Below, piece by piece: positions 36,579 to 45,087 of a stretch of DNA of 64,000 bases. The stretch's first letter is position 1. Each line of letters begins with the position of its first letter. The DNA lies in assembly GCF_000284095.1 (NCBI RefSeq), contig NC_017068.1:620001-684000 (forward strand). The letters run 5' to 3'. This DNA is from Selenomonas ruminantium subsp. lactilytica TAM6421 (GTDB lineage Bacteria; Bacillota; Negativicutes; Selenomonadales; Selenomonadaceae). The position numbers and the translations under genes were made by a program. The notes under the pieces were generated by a model. It did no database searches. It was given only the letters and a program-made list of their open reading frames with translations, and was not told the origin of the DNA.

Positions 36579-36921
36579 GGTGGTGTCTCCTTTCGTAATC
36601 GGCTTTGTATTTTTTGGCAAGTTCCAATTCTCTCTTGGGTGTCTTTTGCGTTTTTTTCACAAAACCGTTAGTGAGAATGGCTTTCTTGCCAAAGTAGAAA
36701 AAATAGAAAACTCTTGTTATATTTGAGGATTCCTTGGCTCGTAATTCGAATATGCCGTCTTCTAATGCTTCGGAATAGGGCATTCGCAGTGCTGGGCCAT
36801 TGGTTTCCAAAAGGTCAAGGTTTCGTAACATTTTAGCCTGCATCTTAGCATCAAGTGTGAAAATGAAATCTTTTGCAGGCTTCTTGCCATCTGGGGTGGC
36901 GTAGAACTCAATCGTATACAT
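36571..36921 (-). CDS. HigB/RelE-type toxin (phage Gp49-like)
   Basis: A 116-residue RelE-superfamily toxin of the phage-derived Gp49-like (DUF891) group, with YTIEFYATPDGKKPAKDFI at the start and the core MPYSEALEDGIFELRAKES, then TRVFYFFYFGKKAILTNGFVKK. Toxins of this group cleave mRNA at the ribosome. AGGAGGT stands just upstream of the start; an upstream in-frame start at 36960 lacks a site. It is co-transcribed with the XRE antitoxin downstream. Confidence 0.88.
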   Translation of the reverse strand: MYTIEFYATPDGKKPAKDFIFTLDAKMQAKMLRNLDLLETNGPALRMPYSEALEDGIFELRAKESSNITRVFYFFYFGKKAILTNGFVKKTQKTPKRELELAKKYKADYERRHHHE

Positions 36922-36939
36922 TTTTACCTCCTTGTAAAT

Positions 36940-36968
36940 ATTATATGTTGTATTCGACATAAAAACAA
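36940..36968 (-). promoter_or_regulatory. Promoter of the toxin-antitoxin pair
   Basis: Minus-strand TTGTTT (36968-36963), a 17-bp spacer and TATAAT (36945-36940), 19 bp before the toxin start codon. It directs transcription opposite to the polysaccharide operon. Confidence 0.6.
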
Positions 36969-37004
36969 GAGGTATATTTTAGGATAGGTTTGGAGGAATC
37001 AATT

Positions 37005-38330
37005 TTGAATAAACAGGAAATGCATGACAAGATACTCGCTATGGTGCGGGAATACTGTGATACTTACCACAATCAGGAGGGGACTTACAAGGAAGGCGAT
37101 CGCATTCCCTATGCTTCCCGTGTCTATGACCATGAGGATATGGAAAACCTCGTGGATAGTGCTTTAGAGTTCTGGCTTACTTCCGGTCGTTATGTGAAGG
37201 AGTTTGAAAAAGGACTGGCAGAATATCTAGGCACGAAGTTTGTGTCTGTAGTGAACTCCGGTTCCTCGGCTAATCTGTTGGCTTTTATGACACTGACTTC
37301 GCCGCTGTTGAAAGACCGTCGTATCCGTCGTGGTGATGAGGTTATTACGGTAGCCGCAGGTTTCCCCACTACAGTTTCGCCGATTATCAACTATGGTGCA
37401 GTGCCGGTGTTCGTGGATGTAACCATTCCGCAGTACAACATTGACGTGACAAAGCTGGAGGCAGCTCTGTCCGAAAAGACTAAGGCGGTCATGATTGCCC
37501 ATACCTTAGGCAATCCTTTTGATCTGGAAGCTGTCAAGGATTTCTGCGACAAGCATAATCTCTGGCTGGTGGAGGATAACTGTGATGCTTTGGGCTCCCT
37601 CTATACCATTGATGGTGAAGAAAAGTTCACGGGCAGCATCGGTGATATCGGTACTTCCAGCTTCTATCCGCCTCATCATATGACCATGGGGCAGGGCGGC
37701 GCCGTCTATACGAAGAATCCGCTGCTCCACAAGATTATCCGTTCCATGCGTGACTGGGGCCGGGATTGTGTCTGTGCATCCGGTCAGGATAATTTCTGCG
37801 GTCACCGTTTTGACGGTCAGTATGGGGACTTGCCGAAAGGTTATGACCATAAATATGTCTATTCCCATTTCGGCCTGAACCTCAATATCACGGATATGCA
37901 GGCAGCCGTAGGTGTGTCCCAGCTGAAGAAGTTCCCGAAATTCGTGGAACGCCGCCGTTATAACTTTGACCGCCTCTATAAAGGTCTGCAGGAAGTCAGT
38001 GACAAACTGATTCTGCCGGAGCCGGTGGAGGGCAGCAAGCCCAGCTGGTTTGGCTTCATGATGACCTGCAACGGCGTAGACCGCAAAAAAGTTGTTCCCT
38101 ATATCGAAAGCAAGGGCGTACAGACCAGAATGTTATTCGCTGGAAATCTCATCAAGCATCCCTGCTTTGACGAGATGCGCAAAAGTGGCGAGGGATATCG
38201 CGTAGTAGGCAGCCTCGAAAATACGGATCGCATTATGAATGATACCTTCTGGGTGGGCGTATATCCTGGCATGACGGATGAAAAACTGGACTATATGATC
38301 AAGGTCATCAAAGAAGCGGTGCAGCAGTAA
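37005..38330 (+). CDS. rfbH: CDP-4-keto-6-deoxy-D-glucose 3-dehydrase (E1)
   Basis: A PMP- and [2Fe-2S]-dependent dehydrase that removes the C3 hydroxyl from CDP-4-keto-6-deoxyglucose. The 441-residue aminotransferase-fold protein has the characteristic His in place of the PLP lysine (SFYPPHHMTMGQGG) and the cysteine cluster CVCASGQDNFCG that binds the iron-sulfur centre. GGAGG at 36992-36996 favours TTG 37005 over TTG 36990. The electron-transfer partner E3 (RfbI/AscD) is not in the window. The stop overlaps the next ATG. Confidence 0.95.
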   Translation: MNKQEMHDKILAMVREYCDTYHNQEGTYKEGDRIPYASRVYDHEDMENLVDSALEFWLTSGRYVKEFEKGLAEYLGTKFVSVVNSGSSANLLAFMTLTSPLLKDRRIRRGDEVITVAAGFPTTVSPIINYGAVPVFVDVTIPQYNIDVTKLEAALSEKTKAVMIAHTLGNPFDLEAVKDFCDKHNLWLVEDNCDALGSLYTIDGEEKFTGSIGDIGTSSFYPPHHMTMGQGGAVYTKNPLLHKIIRSMRDWGRDCVCASGQDNFCGHRFDGQYGDLPKGYDHKYVYSHFGLNLNITDMQAAVGVSQLKKFPKFVERRRYNFDRLYKGLQEVSDKLILPEPVEGSKPSWFGFMMTCNGVDRKKVVPYIESKGVQTRMLFAGNLIKHPCFDEMRKSGEGYRVVGSLENTDRIMNDTFWVGVYPGMTDEKLDYMIKVIKEAVQQ

Positions 38331-39250
38331 TGAAGAAATGTTTTTTGGTGACGGGAGCAAACGGATTTGTGGGCTCAGCTGTTTGCAGAGAACTTATCCA
38401 ACAAGGGGCAGAAGTTATAGCTGTTGTCCGCAATAAAGATGACAGGTTATTAGAACTAAAAAAGAGTGGTATGCTCCATCTAGTACAATGTGATTTGTCA
38501 GATTATAGTAGTCTAGTTGATATTATCCCCAAACGCAATGTAGATGTGTTTTATCATTTTGCATGGGCGGGAACTGCTGGCCCTTTGCGTGGAGACACAA
38601 AGGTTCAACTTGATAATATCAGATACAGTTGTGATGCTTTAAGGGCTGCAAATAGTCTGGGGTGTAGAAGTTTTGTATTCGCTTCAAGTATCATGGAATT
38701 TGAGATTATTTCAATGATGGCAACAAGCGATACTCCGGGAATAAATACTGTGTATTGTTCCGCAAAACTGGCGGCAGATTATATGGTGAGAGCATTAGCT
38801 GGTTCGTTGGGGATTAACTATGTAAGAGCTGTGATTTCGAACATCTATGGCCCTGGAGAGAAGAGTCCGAGGCTTATCAATACAAGTCTTCGCAAAATGA
38901 TAAATGGCGAACATTGTGCCTTTTCAGCTGGTGAACAGATATACGATTTCATCTACATTGATGATGCAGCAAAGGAATTCGTGGAAATTGGAGAAAAGGG
39001 AATTTCAAACAGGACGTATTACATCGGTTCATTGAATCCGAAACCGCTTAAAGAATTTTTGCTGGAGATGCGAGATTGTGTAAATCCTGCGATGAAGATA
39101 GGTTTGGGAGAGATTCTCTTTAATGGTGTCAGCCTTACTTACAATGAATTCGATATCAATGCGGTCAAGAATGATACGGGATTTGTACCGCTGATTTCAT
39201 TTACTGAGGGAATCAAGCGGACGATTACTTGGCTCAAGGAGGAAGATTGA
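38330..39250 (+). CDS. NAD(P)-dependent epimerase/reductase, probable CDP-3,6-dideoxyhexose synthase
   Basis: A 306-residue extended short-chain dehydrogenase with VTGANGFVGSAVCREL and the catalytic Tyr/Lys in VYCSAKLA. In CDP-dideoxyhexose clusters the gene after rfbH is typically the C4 reductase making abequose, paratose or ascarylose. Together with the RmlC-type epimerase next to it, the CDP-ascarylose reductase (AscF) role is the best guess; paratose or abequose synthase are alternatives. Translation is coupled to rfbH by the TAATG overlap. Confidence 0.75.
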   Translation: MKKCFLVTGANGFVGSAVCRELIQQGAEVIAVVRNKDDRLLELKKSGMLHLVQCDLSDYSSLVDIIPKRNVDVFYHFAWAGTAGPLRGDTKVQLDNIRYSCDALRAANSLGCRSFVFASSIMEFEIISMMATSDTPGINTVYCSAKLAADYMVRALAGSLGINYVRAVISNIYGPGEKSPRLINTSLRKMINGEHCAFSAGEQIYDFIYIDDAAKEFVEIGEKGISNRTYYIGSLNPKPLKEFLLEMRDCVNPAMKIGLGEILFNGVSLTYNEFDINAVKNDTGFVPLISFTEGIKRTITWLKEED

Positions 39251-39801
39251 TGCCGGGATTTGAATTTCAGGAATTAGGTTTAAAAGATGCATACTTTATA
39301 AGCAATTTCTATGCAGGCGATAATCGTGGAGGCTTCACCAAAACATTCGAAAAGGATATGTATAAAGAAGCTGGTATTGATTTTTCTTTGCATGAGACGT
39401 TTGCGTCAACTTCGATGAAAAATGTGATTCGAGGATTGCATTTCCAGATGAGGAATCCTCAGGCAAAACTGGTATCTGTAATTGCCGGAGCAGTTTGGGA
39501 TGTTATCGTAGACATAAGGCCGGATAGCCCCACGTATAAACAATGGATGGCAGAAGTGCTCAGCGCAGATAATCATAAGAGTTTTTATGTGCCGAGAGGA
39601 TTTGCACACGGTTTTTTGAGCCTGGAAGACAATACGGTCATGTTGTATCAGTGTGATGGGAAATATGACAAGGAAACAGATACTGGAATCATGTTCAACG
39701 ATCCTGATATAGGCATTGAGTGGCCAATAAGAGAACAGGATGCTATCCATTCGCAGAGAGACATGCTATTGATGAGTATTAAAGAATATGAAATGAAATA
39801 G
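39250..39801 (+). CDS. RmlC-type sugar epimerase (dTDP-4-dehydrorhamnose 3,5-epimerase family)
   Basis: A 183-residue cupin epimerase with GDNRGGFTKTFEKDMY, VIRGLHFQMRNPQAKLVSV (catalytic His), VVDI-type core and FYVPRGFAHGFLSL. In a CDP-glucose-derived pathway this family supplies the C5 epimerase (AscE) that gives the L-configuration of ascarylose. Its place right after the reductase, with start overlapping stop, supports that rather than dTDP-rhamnose, since no rmlA, rmlB or rmlD is nearby. Confidence 0.78.
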   Translation: MPGFEFQELGLKDAYFISNFYAGDNRGGFTKTFEKDMYKEAGIDFSLHETFASTSMKNVIRGLHFQMRNPQAKLVSVIAGAVWDVIVDIRPDSPTYKQWMAEVLSADNHKSFYVPRGFAHGFLSLEDNTVMLYQCDGKYDKETDTGIMFNDPDIGIEWPIREQDAIHSQRDMLLMSIKEYEMK

Positions 39802-39853
39802 GAAAACTAAAGTGCTGGTCAAAGTGGCAGGATGGGAAAAGAAAGGTAGCAAA

Positions 39854-40939
39854 ATGGGAAAGATAGTTTTATCAATTTGCATAGCATTGCACAATAGAAG
39901 TAGTGTAGTAAATGAACATATACGGGATTTATTAAGTGTTACAGATGATAGGTTTGATATCATAGTATCAGATTCTTCTGATGAAGGAAAAGATTTGCAG
40001 TCACTATATAGTTATGATGATGCAAGGGTGAAACTATACAAAATTGATGCTGATACGCCTGCTATGATGAATTGGAAATCAGCTTTAGACCATGCTGATG
40101 GTATATTTTCGTTTCATTTGAATGACAGAGATGTGATTTATGCAGATAAGTTAGTTGAATTTATCGATTTCTTAGAGAATCATTCTGATTGTAATGGAGG
40201 TGTATGTAAATATTTATCCACCTGTCAAGAACCAAAACTTTTTATGAATGGTATAGATGCTTTTATGAATGTGCCATTTTTTGCCAGTCATCCGACAGGT
40301 ATAGTATTTAATGTGGATAAATATAGAGAAATAGAGGATTTAGGAGACATATTTGATAAAAATAATGGAATTCATCCTCATGATATTATATTAGCGAGAT
40401 TATCTCAGTATGGAAAAATGTTTATCTATACAAAAAAGGTGTGGGAATTGGCTTCGGCTGAATTTTATAAGAAAAATGTATCTGGATTTGAGTCAAAAAA
40501 AACAAGTTTATTTTTTGAACCAAAGGAACGAATATTTGAACTGAAGCAGAATCTTAAAGCAGTTAAAATATTGAATTTTGCTGATCGGATTAAGCAAGAT
40601 AAAACTGAGCAGATGTATAGGACATATCTAGCCTTGTCAACAAGTGGATATTTTTACTTTCTTGAAAGTGAACACGAAACGGCACATTATGGAATAGCAC
40701 AACAGAAGATCGGGACGTTGAATAAATATCGATTAAGTATGGAGATATTAGAATCCTTTGCGACGGAGTTTCACTTTTCGAATACGGAAAAGAAAACATA
40801 TAAAAAATGGCTGATAAAGTCGATTATGATTCCTGTTATTGCTAAATATACATCGAGGATAAATAATCCAACATTTCGCAATGTTTTGCGACGGCTGAGA
40901 GTAAAGAGAGAGTCGGATGATAGTGCTTTGTTGCGATGA
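39854..40939 (+). CDS. Glycosyltransferase, family 2-like
   Basis: A 361-residue protein with GKIVLSICIALHNRS at the N-terminus and a DxD-like FSFHLNDRDVIYADKLVEF (about residues 90-108), resembling GT2 enzymes of O-antigen clusters. The start at 39854 follows GAAAGG; an in-frame GTG at 39812 overlaps nothing but has no site. It probably transfers the dideoxy sugar or the heptose, inferred from its place between those pathways. Confidence 0.72.
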   Translation: MGKIVLSICIALHNRSSVVNEHIRDLLSVTDDRFDIIVSDSSDEGKDLQSLYSYDDARVKLYKIDADTPAMMNWKSALDHADGIFSFHLNDRDVIYADKLVEFIDFLENHSDCNGGVCKYLSTCQEPKLFMNGIDAFMNVPFFASHPTGIVFNVDKYREIEDLGDIFDKNNGIHPHDIILARLSQYGKMFIYTKKVWELASAEFYKKNVSGFESKKTSLFFEPKERIFELKQNLKAVKILNFADRIKQDKTEQMYRTYLALSTSGYFYFLESEHETAHYGIAQQKIGTLNKYRLSMEILESFATEFHFSNTEKKTYKKWLIKSIMIPVIAKYTSRINNPTFRNVLRRLRVKRESDDSALLR

Positions 40940-40970
40940 AACATATTTTGCGAAAGGATTATGATGAACT

Positions 40971-42380
40971 ATGAAAACTGTCATAATGGCTGGTGGCCGT
41001 GGAACGAGAATTGCTGGTTATAGTAAAAAATTGACTGGTAAGGTATTGCCAAAACCAATGATACCTATAGATGGTGTGCCTGTATTGGAATGGGAAATTA
41101 ATTCCTTACGTGAACAAGGATTTACGAAGTTCATCATGACGGTTTCTTATTTGGCTGATGAAATCATGAACTATTTTGGCGATGGTTCAGGTATCAGTCC
41201 GGCGACAGGGAAACCTTTTGGTGTGCAGATCGAATATTTTCATGAGCAGGAGCCGCTGGGAAATGCTGGAGCATTATACGAACTGCGGGATAAGCTGGTT
41301 GATCATGAGGATGGTAGCGAAGACTTTTTGCTCCTGAATGCTGATAGTATATTCGATATCAATTTTCAGCGTATGGTGGAATATCATCATATGAAAGGTG
41401 CAATGGTAACGTTGTTCACGCATCCTAATTCACATCCTTACGATAGCGGACTTATAATCGCTAATGAAAATTCTGGCGTGGAAAAATGGCTGACGAAGGA
41501 AGATGCACGGCCTGAATATTATAAGAATCGTGTCAATGCAGGTGTGCATGTGTTGAATGTAGCTACATTGGATGAGGCAGTAAAGGTATCGGGCATTGAT
41601 GTGTCACAAATCGGAAAAGTACAGCCTGATGGAAAAATATATAAGGTTGATTTGGACAGACAGATTTTAAAGCCGATATGTGGCAAAAATTCTGTTGGAG
41701 AATTTAGCGTATATTGCTACGATTCGCCTGAATATGTCAAGGATATGGGTACGCCTGATCGATTTGAGGCAGTAGCGAGAGACTTTAAGGCTGGGATTGT
41801 TCAAGCTAAGAATCTTTTCCGTAAGCAGAAGGCAATATTCTTAGACAGGGATGGTACCTTGAATAAATATGTTGGCTTTTTGCGTAGTCCGGATGAATTG
41901 GAATTATTGCCAAGGGTAGCAGAGGCAATACGTAGAATAAATGCAGCTGGGTATTTGGCGATTGTCATAACGAATCAACCGGTAGTGGCGCGTGGCGAAG
42001 TCAGTGTTGAAGAACTGGATACGATTCACCAAAAGCTGGAAACAGAATTGGGAAAAGAAGGAGCCTATATCGATGCGCTGTATTATTGCCCGCATCATCC
42101 AGATAAAGGCTTTGCAGGTGAAGTAGCAGCTTTGAAGATAGCATGTGATTGTCGTAAGCCAAAGCCTGGCTTGATTTTACAAGCTGCAAAAGACTTCAAT
42201 ATTGATCTGGCGGCATCATGGATGGTGGGGGACAGTAAAGCAGATATAGAATGCGGGGAAAATGCAGGTGTTCATACTGCATTGATAAATAATAATAAAA
42301 ACGTTAACTATGGGCAAGAGAAAAGTTGTTGTTGCTTATTTAGTTTTATTGAAACAATAGTAAATATGGGAGCGCATTGA
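40971..42380 (+). CDS. hddC-gmhB: Fused heptose-1-phosphate guanylyltransferase / heptose-1,7-bisphosphate phosphatase
   Basis: A 469-residue two-domain protein. Residues 1 to about 240 are a nucleotidyltransferase (MAGGRGTRIAGYSKKLTGK, LPKPMIPIDGVPVLEWEI), which fits HddC making GDP-heptose. Residues about 285-469 are a HAD phosphatase of the GmhB type: DxD motif in IFLDRDGTLNKY, zinc ligands in YYCPHHPD and CDCRKPKPG, and MVGDSKADIECG. The two reactions are successive steps of the GDP-D-glycero-alpha-D-manno-heptose pathway, and with gmhA and hddA the pathway is complete. Fusion is unusual, as they are normally separate genes. Confidence 0.88.
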   Translation: MKTVIMAGGRGTRIAGYSKKLTGKVLPKPMIPIDGVPVLEWEINSLREQGFTKFIMTVSYLADEIMNYFGDGSGISPATGKPFGVQIEYFHEQEPLGNAGALYELRDKLVDHEDGSEDFLLLNADSIFDINFQRMVEYHHMKGAMVTLFTHPNSHPYDSGLIIANENSGVEKWLTKEDARPEYYKNRVNAGVHVLNVATLDEAVKVSGIDVSQIGKVQPDGKIYKVDLDRQILKPICGKNSVGEFSVYCYDSPEYVKDMGTPDRFEAVARDFKAGIVQAKNLFRKQKAIFLDRDGTLNKYVGFLRSPDELELLPRVAEAIRRINAAGYLAIVITNQPVVARGEVSVEELDTIHQKLETELGKEGAYIDALYYCPHHPDKGFAGEVAALKIACDCRKPKPGLILQAAKDFNIDLAASWMVGDSKADIECGENAGVHTALINNNKNVNYGQEKSCCCLFSFIETIVNMGAH

Positions 42381-42467
42381 ATAATGTGCTACGTCTCAAG
42401 GCACGTAAAAAGTGGCTTTTGAGAGTTTGCTAATTTACATTACCTTTGAGATTAGGGAGTGTTATAT

Positions 42468-43697
42468 TTGAAAATTGCAGTAGCGGGAACAGGTTATGTA
42501 GGACTCAGTATGTCGGTGCTTTTATCCCAGCATAATGACGTAACGGCTGTGGATATTGTGCCAGAAAAGGTGGAGAAGATCAATAATTGGTGCAGTCCTA
42601 TACAGGATGATTATATTGAAAAGTATCTGGATGAGCATGAGGAGCGTCAGTTGAAACTGACCGCCACCACTGATGGTGCCAGCGCCTATGCTTCGGCGGA
42701 CTATGTGATTGTGGCAGCGCCAACCAACTATGACCCGCAGAAGAATTTCTTTGACTGCTCGGCAGTGGAAAGTGTCATTGATTTGGTGCTGAAATCATCG
42801 GATAAGGCGGTTATTGTCATAAAGTCAACCATTCCAGTTGGTTATACGAAAAAGATAAGGGAGAAATTCCATACAGATCGTATTATCTTCAGTCCGGAAT
42901 TCTTGCGGGAATCCAAGGCTCTTTACGATAATCTTTATCCATCCCGCATTATAGTAGGACATAATGGCGAGGAAGAAGCGGCCAGCACTTTTGCAGGGCT
43001 TTTGCAAGAAGCTGCGGAGAAGCAGGAGGTTCCGGTGCTGCTTATGGGATCTACTGAGGCGGAGGCAGTAAAGCTCTTTGCCAATACCTACCTGGCTTTG
43101 CGGGTATCTTACTTTAATGAGCTGGATACCTATGCAGAGCTGAAAGGTCTGAACACGGCGGATATTATCAAGGGGGCTAGCTTGGATCCTCGCATCGGCG
43201 ATTTTTATAACAATCCCAGCTTCGGCTACGGCGGCTACTGCCTGCCGAAGGACACGAAACAGCTTTTGGCCAATTTCCAGGATGTACCGGAAAATCTGAT
43301 CCATGCCATTGTGGAGAGCAACCGCACCAGAAAAGATCATATTGCCGACCGGGTGTTGGAGAAGGCGGGCTATTATACGGCCAGCTCTATGTGGAATGCG
43401 GAAAAGGAACGTCCGATTACAGTCGGCGTATATCGTCTGACCATGAAGGCTAACTCAGATAATTTTCGACAGAGCTCTATTCAGGGAGTTATGAAGCGTC
43501 TGAAGGCCAAAGGGGCAACGGTTATTATTTACGAGCCTACACTGCCGGATGGCACGACTTTCTTTGGCAGTTTGGTGGTCAATGATCTGGATAAGTTCAA
43601 GAAAGGCAGTGATTCAATTATTGCCAATCGCTATGAAAGCAGTTTGGATGATGTAGAAGAAAAAGTGTATACAAGGGATTTGTTTAGGAGAGACTGA
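42468..43697 (+). CDS. ugd: UDP-glucose 6-dehydrogenase
   Basis: Oxidises UDP-glucose to UDP-glucuronic acid. The 409-residue protein has the NAD-binding [14 protein letters not shown], the central [26 protein letters not shown] and the catalytic cysteine in [15 protein letters not shown]. The TTG at 42468 is 8 bp after TAGGGAG (42453-42459), better than the GTG at 42459. It is the last clear operon gene before the insertion sequence, implying glucuronic acid (or a derivative) in the polymer. Confidence 0.95.
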   Translation: MKIAVAGTGYVGLSMSVLLSQHNDVTAVDIVPEKVEKINNWCSPIQDDYIEKYLDEHEERQLKLTATTDGASAYASADYVIVAAPTNYDPQKNFFDCSAVESVIDLVLKSSDKAVIVIKSTIPVGYTKKIREKFHTDRIIFSPEFLRESKALYDNLYPSRIIVGHNGEEEAASTFAGLLQEAAEKQEVPVLLMGSTEAEAVKLFANTYLALRVSYFNELDTYAELKGLNTADIIKGASLDPRIGDFYNNPSFGYGGYCLPKDTKQLLANFQDVPENLIHAIVESNRTRKDHIADRVLEKAGYYTASSMWNAEKERPITVGVYRLTMKANSDNFRQSSIQGVMKRLKAKGATVIIYEPTLPDGTTFFGSLVVNDLDKFKKGSDSIIANRYESSLDDVEEKVYTRDLFRRD

Positions 43698-43751
43698 AAA
43701 TACAGGCGCATTTTGCGGTACTGGCAGTTAAAGAGAGGGGGTGAATAAAAG

Positions 43752-45056
43752 TCTGTAAAAGGTCTTCTATGATTTCAGCATGGATGTATTTTACGGTTGT
43801 AATCTATCAGGGTACATAATGGTCAGTTCGCCCCTTACTTTGCCCCAGTTTCGGATGGGCATGGACCATTTCTTGGTAGCTTCAAACGTTGCCAAATACA
43901 ACGCCTTTAGCAGGGACTGTTGGCCGGGGAAAACACTGCTCTGGCTGTTCAGACGGCGGTACGCTGTTGAGAACTTGAATATTGGCGTTATTACATCCCA
44001 ATTGTCAAACCAACGCTTCAGTGCCGCTGGATAATGGGGCGTCCATTTTTTGTCCACTTCCTCCAGCCGATTAACGGCGGCCTTCTCATCAGGGGCGGTA
44101 TAGATGGTGCGGAGATCTTTGGCAAAATTTTTCATATCCTTGTTGGCGACGTATTTCAGTGTATTGCGCACCATGTGGACAATGCAGCGCTGGTGCTCCG
44201 TTTTCGGAAATGCTGCAGAAATGGCCTCTTTCAGGCCGGTAAGCCCATCAGAGCAAAGAATAAGGATATCCCTTACGCCACGGTTCTTGAGGCTGTTCAG
44301 GACGCCCAGCCAGTATTTGCTGCTCTCATTTTCGCCCACTTCAAGCGTAAGGACTTCCTTGCGGCCATCTTCATTTATTCCCATCACGACATAGGCAGCC
44401 AATTTGGTAATCATATTGTCATGTCTTACAGAAAAATGGATGGCATCAATGAAAATTATGGGGTAGATACTGGAAAGCGGTCTGCTCTGCCATTCCTCAA
44501 TCTGAGGCAGAATTTTATCGGTAACATCGGATATGAACCCTTCTGAAGCCTCGAAGCCGTAAATGTCTTCCAAAGTTTCAGAGATCTGTCTGGTGGTCAT
44601 GCCTTTGGCATACATAGAGATAATTTTCTCGTCAATGGCGGAAATATCCTTCTGCCGCTTCTTGACAACCTGGGGCTGGAAGGTGGACTGACGATCCTGC
44701 GGAACATCAATATGAAAACTGCCATAACTGCTGTTGACACGCTTGGTTTTGTATCCGTTGCGGGCATTCTCACTATCGGAGCGCTCAGACTTGCTGTAGC
44801 CTAGATGCTCATCCATTTCCGTTTCCATCATTTGCTTGATGGTGCCGCCCAGCAAGTCTTTCAGGGCGTCTTGGATATCAGTAGCGCTCTCGATGTTGTA
44901 CTCTTGGAACAACTGCTGGAGATGGCACGCTTGCCATCGGTCATTTCTACTTTGTGAATCTCTTTTTTCTGTCTTGCCATGATAAAAGGCCTCCTATGAT
45001 TTGATTATAGTTTATCATAGAAGACCTTATGTTTTCGAGGAAAATTCATTTACAGA
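43752..45056 (-). mobile_element. IS256-family insertion sequence, probably defective
   Basis: Transposase sequence lies between imperfect inverted ends. The inner 15 bp are identical in inverted orientation (AAGGTCTTCTATGAT at 43759-43773 and its complement at 45014-45028), and outer TCTGTAAA is at 43752-43759 and, inverted, at 45049-45056. The left end appears shorter by about 20 bp between these blocks. No target-site duplication is visible. With the frameshift in the transposase, it is likely immobile unless helped in trans. Confidence 0.72.
43791..44980 (-). pseudogene. IS256-family transposase, frameshifted near the N-terminus
   Basis: The main open frame (43791-44912) encodes 373 residues of an IS256/Mutator-type DDE transposase (DALKDLLGGTIKQMMETEMD, FIDAIHFSVRHDN, SDGLTGLKEAISAAFP). 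The natural start, an ATG at 44980 with AGGAGG behind it, begins MARQKKEIHKVEMTDGKRA and then shifts frame near 44920, where ATCATC of the expected sequence reads ATCTC. The missing base would join the two parts into about 396 residues. A sequencing error or restart at the in-frame TTG 44912 is possible. Confidence 0.8.
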
Positions 45057-45087
45057 GATTTTTTCATACTCTCTATTGTAATGAGTT

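Noticed and set aside
42390-42430. A terminator between the hddC-gmhB fusion and ugd
   Set aside because: CTCAAGGCAC and GTGGCTTTTGAG pair only imperfectly with bulges and there is no T run.
43743-45065. A target-site duplication flanking the IS256 element
   Set aside because: The 8-9 bp on either side (GAATAAAAG and GATTTTTTC) do not match.
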